A stretch of 64,000 bases of DNA. It comes from Anoplolepis gracilipes (Eukaryota; Arthropoda; Insecta; Hymenoptera; Formicidae). The stretch is taken from positions 12,472,001-12,536,000 of the forward strand of contig NC_132977.1 in assembly GCF_047496725.1 (NCBI RefSeq). Direction: 5' to 3'. Positions 55,496 to 64,000 of the stretch are shown piece after piece; within the stretch, counting starts at the first letter, position 1; the number at the start of each line of letters is the position of its first letter. The translations under genes were made by a program, and so were the position numbers. Under the pieces are notes generated by a model. The model was not told the origin of the DNA, searched no databases, and worked only from the letters and a program-made list of their open reading frames with translations.

Positions 55496-57174
55496 GATAA
55501 AATCGACACAAAAATTGAAATCGTACCAAAATTTGACAATCTACATCAGAACAACATATTTGACCTCAAAGACAATTGGTTTATAAATTTATCCTCTACA
55601 CACTTTCCTAAAGAGATACAAGGCTTTCTACAATTAGGCGATAATTTCAGCGTACCTTCCACCTCTAGATCTTAAGATAGCTACCGATTTTATCAAAAAT
55701 TTCGAAAACAGTCTAAAAAAAGTTCCTGCCGAAAAAAGGATTTGTTGAGAAGTCGAACACAAACCATTATTAAATCACTTTCCACATCATCCTTTCCACA
55801 AAATGAAACCACTAAAAAACTAATTAACTTACAATCAACTACTAACAACTTCTTAAAAGAAAACTCGAATCTTATCCTTACCAGAGCGGATAAAGGTAAT
55901 GTTACTGTTGCTTTGGATAAAGACAAATACACCCAAATAATGGAAATTTATTGTCAGATAAAGAGACTTATATTTTATTAAATAAAAACCCTATTAATAA
56001 ACTAATCTCAAGCCTCAATGATATACTGAAACGGTGGAAAAAACAAGAATACATCTCGACTATTGAATATCGTAAAATGTCCTTCAGTGAAGGTAATTTA
56101 CCGCGAGCATATGAGTTACCAAAAATCCATAAGATTAACATCCCTTACAGATTGATTGTATCATCTATCAATAGACCATTATACAACTTAGCCAGTTGGT
56201 TACATAAAATCATGTACGACAGCTTCCCGAAACCGAATAGTCACATTGCAAATAGTTTCGATCTAGTCAACAAATTATCTAATTTACATATTGATAATGA
56301 TTATGAGTTGTTTTCGCTAGATGTAATCTCACTGTTCACTAACATCCCGATCAATTTAGCAGTAGAAAGCATATCAAAGAGATGGCAATATATCACAAAT
56401 AATTGCAACATCCCAGAACCAGAATTTTTAACAGCAATAAACCTAGTCTTAAACTCTACATACTTTGTCTTCAATAACAAATTTTATCAACAAACTTTTG
56501 GCACACCAATGCGCTCCCCACTCTCTCCGATCATCGCCGACATAGTCCTACAAGACATAGAGGAGAAAACATTGACGTTATTGAATTTTACCCCTCCCAT
56601 TTACTTCAGATACGTGGACGACATATTAATATCGGTACCTCCAAAATTTATTGACGAGACATTGACAATTTTTAATTCTTTCCATAACAGAGTACAGTTC
56701 ACTGTGAAAAAAAATGACCACAACAAGATTAACTTTTTAGACCTAACACTCATTTTAATTAATAACCATCTAATATTTGACTGCTACCATAAGAACACAT
56801 TCTCAGGTAGTTATCTCAATTTCCATTCCCAACATCCTAACAACCAAAAAAGAGGCACTGTAATAGGCTTAAATGATAGAGTATTCTTATTATCACATCC
56901 CATGTTCCATGAAAAGAATATCCAATTTATAATAAAGATTTTACTGGACAACTCCTATCCAACCAATTTTATATTCAAAACAATTAACAACCGTATAAAG
57001 TTTTTAATTAACAATAAATCATCCGACAGAAAATTACAAACACCCAATAATAACTCATATTTCACAATTCCATATTTGCATACAGTAACTGATAAAATAA
57101 AGAATGCTCTAAAAGATGTCGACATCAGATTAGCCTACTACAGTATAACAAAACAAAAACAACAAATTTATTAA
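55496..57174 (+). pseudogene. PLE reverse transcriptase, right copy
   Basis: The N-terminal part reads DNWFINLSSTHFPKEIQGFLQLGDNF, then after a stop TRADKGNVTVALDKDKYTQI. A frameshift near 55945 leads to a 400-residue open stretch with LPRAYELPKIHKINIPYRLIVS, SLDVISLFTNIPINLA, FGTPMRSPLSPIIADI (normally MGSPLSP) and YFRYVDDILISV. The end KQKQQIY is a frameshift away from the GIY-YIG domain. PLE RTs prime at the nicked target. At least three lesions make this copy dead. Confidence 0.85.
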
Positions 57175-57202
57175 GACACACAAAGATTCTATCCCTATTC
57201 CC

Positions 57203-57544
57203 ATGAAAACAAACGTGGTATACAAAATTAATTGTCTAAATTGCGACGCTTCTTATGTTGGTCAAACGGGCAGAAAGCTGAATACTAGGATAAAAGAACA
57301 TAAGACCAACATAATGAAGCCCAATAACAACAAATCAGTGATCACTGACCACCGCCTAACATACAATCATGACTTTGACTGGGACAATGCACAAATACTA
57401 GACAATGAACCCTATTACACAAAAAGACTGATATCTGAAATGTTATACATTAAACGACAAATAAATAGCATAAATCTACAAACAGATATAGAATGTTTGC
57501 CAGCTATTTACGATGATATAATAAACAAACTGCCTAAGATCTAA
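57203..57544 (+). CDS. PLE GIY-YIG endonuclease domain, right copy
   Basis: Same 113-residue translation as 54500-54841. KFIKTHKDSIPIPMKTN leads into it in this frame, showing that it was the C-terminus of the RT protein. 57545-58275 is the 3' non-coding region. Confidence 0.8.
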   Translation: MKTNVVYKINCLNCDASYVGQTGRKLNTRIKEHKTNIMKPNNNKSVITDHRLTYNHDFDWDNAQILDNEPYYTKRLISEMLYIKRQINSINLQTDIECLPAIYDDIINKLPKI

Positions 57545-58095
57545 TGTCACCTATCTAACTCTTTCCATCTTAAATGTATTTTTCGCCCTTGAGCTCATTA
57601 CCATCTGTACCATCGGCATAACCACACGTTAAACATCAGTTGCGCGATATATATACCATAGATTCAACAACACACAAACGGAATGCATATCCTGTAAGCT
57701 TTTTCTGAGTCACCACCATTATACACAAACTAGCGGTAAATTACTTTATTACAAACAGGTATTTATTATACTCATTTTACTAATACAGACCTAACCCCTC
57801 AATCTAACTGCATACCTCCCTCGGTCTGGAAACCTCGGAGAATTGCCTCGCGGGATTATTATGCAAGCCGTACAATAAAAGAGCCGAACAAGTTGGATCG
57901 TTTTATATATGTGTAATTTATACAACTAACATGCGATAAATATGTACAGCGGTTCTAGGGCATTGATCCATTTAATCATGCGAATACGATCACGATTTTT
58001 AGTTCACACATGTCTTACGCCTTTATTATGCGATGTTTTCTCATTAATTTCGTTTTTATCTATTTATAATTCATTTATTTAATTTATATATTATG

Positions 58096-58128
58096 CTGAA
58101 GAGGATTCAAAACATGAATCGAAACGTT
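58096..58128 (+). ncRNA. Hammerhead-like core, right PLE arm
   Basis: CTGAAGA, stem GATTC/GAATC with an AAAACAT loop, then GAAACGTT, in the PLE 3' non-coding region. Other helices not resolved. Confidence 0.4.
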
Positions 58129-58577
58129 CACATTTTTATTATAATTTCCGTCATTCTATAGAATGTTACTAATGTACTTAATGTCAATATACTTGCGACA
58201 CATCACCTATATAAAAAACTTATAATTTTGCATTCACATCTCCTCGCTCCTATTGCCTCTTTCTTACTTACTTATTTATATTTATTAATTCGAAACTCTT
58301 TCGATAATCTTATTATCATTTTTATTCTTCCATAAGTTTCTGTTTGCTACTATCAGCTATTAATTACACATTATTCATTGTATTATTTTATTAGAAACAT
58401 TAATTTCATATATAGACATTTTTATGTTAATATTGCATTTATTTAAAATATTAGAAAGCGAAAAATAATTGAAAAATATGTATATACTATGTAAATATAT
58501 GTATAATATATATTATTAAAAAATTAATAAAATTATATTTCAATAACATATTTAATAATATTGAAATATTTCTATAC

Positions 58578-59322
58578 CTTTTGGTAGTGCAGTAAACTTT
58601 TTGACATCCTCTTCATTTTTATGGACTCGCTCTAAATGTCTACTTATTTTCAATTGCATTTTCTTGCAATAATAACAGAAATTTTGTTTTTCTTTACCTC
58701 TAGGTTTTGAACATTCAACACGTAAATTAGTATCATTACAAATTTGTTGTCCAGAAGCATTTAATGATGTTTCTAAACTACTTTTTGTAGTATTATTAAG
58801 TTGTATTGAACAATGTTGAGTATCATCTTCTACCTTAGAATTTTCTGAATCATTATTGTAACAATAATCAGGATCTTTGTCACTGTAGCAATCACTACTA
58901 CAATCAGAATTATTTAAGTTCGATGTGTCATAAACCTGTTTTAAATTGTTATTAGATTCTTTTATTAATTTTGCCACATCAATATTATTCATCACTTTTT
59001 TATTATTATTTGCTTCATTTCTGCTATTTTCAATTTCCATAGAATTATCCATATTAATATTGCAGGATCGATTAAGATTCTTAGATACATTATTTTCATC
59101 TTCATTAGAATAATTTAAAATATTATTTGGAGATATCCCTAAATTATGAAATTCTTCAAATAAAATCGTTACTATTTGATCAAAATTAGTATTTAATGTA
59201 AAATTATCAATAGATGTTTCTGATTGATTAAATATATTCTGACGTAGATTACATTCTAATAGCATGTCGTTTGAAGCAGATTCATTTTCTAGCTCCGTAC
59301 TAACATTTCGTATGGCTGACAT
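58578..59322 (-). pseudogene. Zinc-finger exon of the recombinase-like gene
   Basis: The frame starts MSAIRNVSTELENESASND, is Asn/Ser/Asp-rich for ~200 residues, and ends NFCYYCKKMQLKISRHLERVHKNEEDV (a C2H2-type finger) and KKFTALPK at a GTATAG donor (58577). Spliced to the acceptor at 53664 it continues in frame with the middle exon. The exon is open, but the gene downstream is broken. The true start may lie upstream, as a frame-shifted duplicate of its N-terminus occurs at 59335-59396. Confidence 0.65.
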
Positions 59323-59396
59323 TTAAATAGCACTCTGACAGCATGTCATTTGAGGCAGATTCATTTTCTAGCTCCGTACTAGCATTTTGTACGATT
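59252..59396. repeat. ~83-bp tandem duplication at the zinc-finger exon start
   Basis: CAGATTCATTTTCTAGCTCC and its flanks (GTCGTTTGAAG/GTCATTTGAGG to GTACTARCATTT) occur twice, 83 bases apart. A third partial copy of the GTCGTTTGAGGT word is at about 59428. The offset changes the frame, which suggests decay. Confidence 0.7.
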
Positions 59397-59459
59397 GGAA
59401 CATGTATATTGGACTCTGATAATACGTCGTTTGAGGTTAGATTTACTTTGTTCAAACAT

Positions 59460-60149
59460 TATGTTATATTAAACATTATTAATTAATAAAATATTGACTT
59501 GTTGAATTAAACAATATTATATGTATAATACATGCTATTTGAAAAATCAAATAAACTTACTTGTTTTCTTATATAAACAGCTTTGATCGACTATTTTAAG
59601 TAAAAATTCTAAATATTTTGATTAAATCAAAGAAATTATTCTCTCTCTTAATACATATATATATCTCATAATAAAAAATAAGATAGTTTACATTTCTTGA
59701 TCACCACATACTATTAAAAAAAAGTACATATAATTCCATGATAAATATGTAGAATTATTTTTATTTATTAATTGATAAAAATAAAAATTTGCATGCAAAT
59801 ATAAAGAGAATCATTTAAGATATTTTACTACATAACATTATTTAATAGTAGAATACTTACTATTCAATACAATTAATTTTCTCTGTATTCGTGCATTTCG
59901 AAGTTCAACAGAATAATTTTTTTTATGTTTATATAGACCATACATGTTGAAATAAATTATCGTTATACTTAGTTTCGTTGTTATTGTTTCGTAACTATTT
60001 AAAATCCACACGAGTCTCTGTAATAATATATGTTTAATTTAAAAGATCAATTTAACATGTATTATGTCATCTGAAACTCGAATGCCTGTGAATCGGATGG
60101 ATGAAGAAGAAATATTGCACCAAATAAAATTTTAAGATTTTTTTAAGAC
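59460..60149. other. AT-rich stretch, no gene seen
   Basis: No recognised frame. Could hold upstream exons of the recombinase-like gene but none is supported. Confidence 0.5.
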
Positions 60150-60300
60150 AACTATATGTGTTCTTTTTACCATTAATTCGTCTTATTATTCTGTACAGAA
60201 AAGTATTAAAGCAAGTAAAATTATCAAAAACTAAATTACAAGATATTTTATGTCAAAATAATTTTCCAGTCTTATAACTTGAAAAATACTATCACAAAGT
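60150..60300. mobile_element. Worn remnant of foldback family A
   Basis: The order of ATTCGTCTTATTATTCTGTA, AAAAGTATTAAAGCAAG, ATCAAAAACT, AAGATATTTTATGTCAAAAT and CTTATAACTTGAAAAATACT matches 770-900 of A1 with many changes. Older than the other copies. Confidence 0.6.
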
Positions 60301-61860
60301 ATACTCAAAATGTAAATGTGAAAAAATACAAATTGTATACAAAAATAGGCAAATGGAATTTAAAAAATATATATAATACTCAACAAACTAAAGTTCCTGT
60401 TACGCAGTCACACAACTCTATATTAAAAATTAATCTTTAAAAATAAGTAAAAAAACATTTTTAATAACTATTAAACAATTGTGCATTGATCATCTAACTA
60501 AGTAATTTGCAAGATTTTACAGCAATTTTTACTCTTTTATAATTTCTTGAGAAAAACTTGACATAAATACAAATAAATTTCTTGTGATAACAAGTGTAAT
60601 AAATATTTTATATGTAAAACAAGAATGTAGAAACATTATTGTAATATTGTATACATTTCTAACATTCATTGTGACAATATAAATTATAAAATCCTTCTCG
60701 ACAGATAAAAAACAATATATCTTTACTATTATATATCATTTACAATGCATTTATGTTAAGATTTGATTGTTTAAAGAAATAATAATCCAGAAAAGTATAT
60801 TTATTAACCAAGTATTTTTTAAATAATTATTGACATTATTGTCATGTAACGTATCTGTCTATAATAAAAATTTATCTAAATATCTTATACACAAATATTA
60901 TTGTCTCTCAGTAATCTTAAAAAATATTTTTAATCAAATATTATTCAAGTATTTTTAAAAATATATCATTGACTTGTGATATATCTGCATTTCTAATAAA
61001 AATGTATCATAAAGGTAATTAACATAAAAAATTATTATATCATAGTTTTCCTTCTTTAAATATTACAAATATACATAAATAAATGACATAAATATACATA
61101 CGTATGTATTTATGTATATTTGTAATCTGCATATGTATGTACAAACATAAAATAAAGTGATTTATCTTATTTATCTTATTAAATAATAGGAAAGAGAAAG
61201 AGGGAAAGAGAGAGAGGCATAATATTAGATAAAAAATCAGGATTTTTACACTGCAGAGGGAGAAATAGTTATCATCGCGATGTTTCATAACCTCTTCACG
61301 TGAAATATCCTTCTCGTTGCAAATTATAAGAAAGGCATATGAAAATATTCATATCATTAACAAAAATTGTACGTTTTCATAAAAAAAGTACCTTACCATG
61401 CAAAATAGATTTTGGATAGATTTTGTCTAGAGACAATTTGATGTAAAACGGAATTCGAGAAAAGAAAGAAATTCAGATTTCAAGAAGGCACGCGTAACGT
61501 GGTAATAGTTTTTGTGAACAGTAGACAGTATCGGCAACGCTTGCCGCGTCGTAAAAGACATCGGAACAGCCAATTAATTTATAACTTTTCCATATAAGTG
61601 AAAGATTGGTCGACTTTTGTCGCGGAAATTTTGAATGCGGGTTGATACATTCTCCGGCTCTACTGTCCGTAAGAGCATAATACATTTGAATATACGTTAA
61701 TGAGCGCGTTTAGCAGATTCAACCATTTATTAATTATTTAACGGCAATCAAATGTAATAATTGGCACTTAGAAAATAATTATCCAAAAAGATATACAAAT
61801 GTTTTCTTAGCAAATATATCATTGCCTTGTAATATATCTGCATTTCTAATATGTATATAT
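60301..61860. other. AT-rich stretch with an unrecognised 70-aa frame
   Basis: Mostly low-complexity AT. 61250-61700 is more balanced and contains a minus-strand frame (61473-61685, MYYALTDSRAGECINPHSK) that I do not recognise. It may be a chance frame. Confidence 0.4.
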
Positions 61861-61891
61861 GTCATAATGTCGGGTGTCGTCGGAAAAATTG

Positions 61892-61962
61892 ATCAATCAC
61901 AGTTTAATTTATTTATTAAAGAAGAATAATCGATTTATTCTTCTCTAAATTAAACTGTGATT
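61892..61962. repeat. Hairpin of ~70 bp
   Basis: AATCACAGTTTAATTTA pairs with TAAATTAAACTGTGATT, with a further AGAAGAATAA...TTATTCTTCT inner stem. No gene to 62280. Confidence 0.75.
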
Positions 61963-62285
61963 AGTACAAAATCTGCTAATAGCAGTCTTAAGATTATTAG
62001 AGATAACATTTCCTCAATGAAAATATCGAGACATATTTAACGTCTGATTTATAAGCGATTGAAAAAAAGAATGCTTTTCACAAACTAAACTTTTTAGATT
62101 AAAGCAACTATATTTTTCAATTAATTTTTGATACAGTTTGCTCTAAAAAAATTTTAATTAAAGGTATCAACTCTTCCGACAACGACTCCCGACACTCAAT
62201 TGTAGAATTGTAGAAAATAGTCTAATTAGAGTTAATTTGAGATATTAATAACATTTAACTCAGCTGCTTGCTTTTGGTTGTTTAA

Positions 62286-63178
62286 GGGGTTAAACCACCT
62301 TGGAGCCTCAAATTTTAAAGCATTTTTAAGAATTTTTTTAAAGAAAACTATACTGTACAAGGAAAAATTCTTTTTTGGTGTTTATTATGAGTATATTAAA
62401 GAATATAAAAAATATTTTTTATAGTATTTAATATAAAAATTAAGCGCGTGATGGCTATCTTTTTGTACGTGGTTTTGATCGACATGCAAAACGGCGGGCA
62501 CGATTACTCAACACTAGTTAGTCGTAGAACAAAAAAACAGAAATATTTATTTTCTACATATTCAAAACTAGGGATGTACGTAGCCGTTTTGAGAAATATG
62601 CATTTTTGTTAAAATGGCAACGATTTGAAAAAAAAAAGTCATTTTTGGCTTCAAAAATTTGAATGAAACAAAGCGATAGCGGTGAGAATTTTTAAGATAT
62701 CACAAAAATCCTACGTACAATCCTAGATAATGTTGAAATAAAGATTTAGGTAAAAATTCAAGTCGATCGGATAAAAATTGGCGAAGTTGTGCTGCCCGCT
62801 GTTTTGAAAAATGCTGTTTCGAGAAAAACGCGTTTAAAGTTTTTCGTAACAATTTTTGACGCTGAGCGTCGTTTGGCGTCTGTTCGTTCTATAATTGACC
62901 TCGTGTATAAAATAACGGTCAAAATTTTGGCAGAGTCATGTACAGGTACAAAAAAAATTCATAAGAATAAGTGTCCCTTTGCAGGTAACAGACTCTTTCA
63001 ATAAGCCGCTTACACGACGTAGCGCAACACGGTGACGCGCTTCACTATACTCACTCGAAATATCATTTTCCTTTGCGATTTCAAAGTCGGGTTTAATATA
63101 TATCATTTTTAAGACTATAAGGAATATTTTAAACAAAAAAAATTCGATTTTTTGAAAGTGTCAAGGTGGTCTAACCCC
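62286..63178. mobile_element. MITE with TTAA duplication, 893 bp
   Basis: TTAA precedes GGGGTTAAACCACCTTG and follows CAAGGTGGTCTAACCCC, inverted ends with one mismatch in 17. The TTAA duplication is typical of piggyBac or Kolobok elements. Short frames inside (62789-63004 plus) are not recognised. Confidence 0.8.
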
Positions 63179-63384
63179 TTAATATCAATCAAATGTAATA
63201 ATTGGCACTTAGGAAATAAATTTTAAAAAAATATCCTAGTATTTTCTTAACAAATATATATTATCGTGTATGATGTATCTACATTTTTAATAAAAATTTA
63301 TCAGATCAAAATAATCTAAAAATAAACAAAAAATCTAAAAATATAATAAATAGAGATTTTAGTTTTAAGGCTTTCGCAGCCGTT

Positions 63385-63680
63385 AATATTTTCATTCAAA
63401 AGGACTTCCGGATAATTGCCTTCCAGGATGTCAACCAACTTCCCGGTTTTTTAATTGACCAGCTCATCAATTAAAACACTCTGATTGGCTGGCTCATCCC
63501 CTCTCTCTTCTCCCCACTCGGAAAAGAAAGGTATATAAGGACGACCACAATCCAAGAGAACTCAGTATCAGAGCTCCTAGCCCTGAAGATGCAAACTGTA
63601 ACGTTTGCGAAACGTCGGCATAATGCTGTCTCAGCACGCGGCATCCATCCGGAAGCCTTTTTGAATGAAAATAAATAGAA
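63385..63680. mobile_element. Small inverted-repeat element with TATA box and hammerhead-like motif
   Basis: ATTTTCATTCAAAAGG and TTCCGGA at the left pair with TCCGGAA and CCTTTTTGAATGAAAAT at the right. Between them lie GGTATATAAGG (63530-63540) and the CTGAAGA...GAAACGT motif. No protein frame. It could be a terminal repeat of a Penelope-like element or a small ribozyme-bearing element. Confidence 0.5.
63583..63615 (+). ncRNA. Hammerhead-like core in small inverted-repeat element
   Basis: CTGAAGA, stem GCAAAC/GTTTGC with a TGTAAC loop, then GAAACGT. About 45 bases downstream of a TATA box. Remaining helices not resolved. Confidence 0.4.
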
Positions 63681-64000
63681 ATATTGATATCCTTATACAT
63701 ATATGTATATTTTATTTTTTTTTTGTTTTAAAACATAACAAATAAATAAGATCAGAATATGTTGTGTATAAAATTGTTTTTGAATATTAAATAATAGAGT
63801 ATTTTCTTAGAGTACTTTCCTAATCAAGTACCATTTAAATATTTTCTTAGCATATATATCATTGTCATGTGTATTTGTGTTTCTAATAAAGATGTAATTA
63901 ATGCAAAGAATTATCCTTACCTTTTTTTCATGACTATTATGTCACATAAAGTGTTCCACAATTAATGACAAACCGGCTAATGCAGATTCTTAAAATCATT
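63681..64000. other. AT-rich end of window, no gene
   Basis: No frame or repeat recognised beyond AT-rich words shared with 61800-61860 and 63240-63300 (ATATATCATTGTC/GTATTTGTGTTTCTAATAAA), which hint at a dispersed or tandem AT-rich repeat. Confidence 0.4.

Larger units (their letters stand above)
53770..58275. mobile_element. Palindromic Penelope-like pair in an intron
   Basis: Arms 53770-55461 (minus copy, 5'-truncated) and 56592-58275 (plus copy) are inverted and nearly identical, separated by 1.13 kb of single-copy 5' sequence belonging to the plus copy. Head-to-head partial copies are characteristic of Penelope-like insertions. The pair lies between the zinc-finger exon and the middle exon of the recombinase-like gene. 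Confidence 0.85.

Noticed and set aside
53770..58275. CRISPR-like or satellite array
   Set aside because: The repetition is a single inverted pair of coding arms, not spaced short direct repeats.
61473..61685. 70-residue minus-strand frame as a host gene exon
   Set aside because: No recognised domain or clear splice signals and a length expected by chance; mentioned only as unrecognised.

Overview
The window is AT-rich animal DNA packed with transposable elements, almost certainly from an insect and probably a hymenopteran such as an ant. The reasons are the mix of a Polinton, Penelope-like elements, mariner and DD41D transposases, hAT and Helitron copies, spliceosomal introns, TA and CA microsatellites and a short CCTAA array of the insect telomere type. 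I see no bacterial, rRNA, tRNA or CRISPR feature. Identifications rest on reading motifs; no database search was possible.

Layout. A Ty3/gypsy pol gene opens the window (1-1560) and resumes at 40328-41328 in the same frame, with a matching ~13-bp sequence at both break points. Everything between (about 38.8 kb) therefore looks nested in that one retrotransposon. The first layer is a Penelope-like element (5' part 1561-2251, RT and GIY-YIG parts 22991-26800, inverted terminal part 40010-40340). It is interrupted by an LTR-like unit, a Polinton, a mariner, a solo LTR, foldback elements, a Helitron, a DD41D transposon and two head-to-head hAT copies.

The centrepiece is a structurally complete Polinton/Maverick at 3126-21884. 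It has AGT...ACT ends, ~1.36-kb terminal inverted repeats and the 6-bp target duplication CACTTC. On the minus strand in the left half lie a conserved 172-aa protein, the major capsid protein, a 57-aa protein, the penton-like minor capsid protein, an adenain-like protease, a phospholipase A2-domain protein and an 86-aa protein. On the plus strand lie the packaging ATPase, two conserved structural-type proteins and a chromodomain integrase. A large minus-strand protein-primed DNA polymerase B follows, then two plus-strand genes, one spliced. The capsid-type reading frames are open. Polymerase, integrase, ATPase, protease and the 11.3-kb gene carry stops or frameshifts, so this copy looks unable to replicate or move by itself.

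From 26.8 to 35.9 kb, foldback elements ending in CAGGGTG sit in TA microsatellites. One of them (32585-35720) carries a broken DD41D transposase and shares its terminal motif with the gene-less foldbacks. From 43 to 50 kb are a further Penelope fragment, a ~640-bp duplicated unit and a 3.5-kb LTR-type element. From 51.1 to 59.3 kb, on the minus strand, is a decayed multi-exon gene for a zinc-finger plus tyrosine-recombinase-like (Crypton-related) protein. One of its introns holds a palindromic pair of Penelope-like copies. The last 4.5 kb is mostly AT-rich, with a TTAA-flanked MITE and a small inverted-repeat element that contains a TATA box and a hammerhead-like motif.
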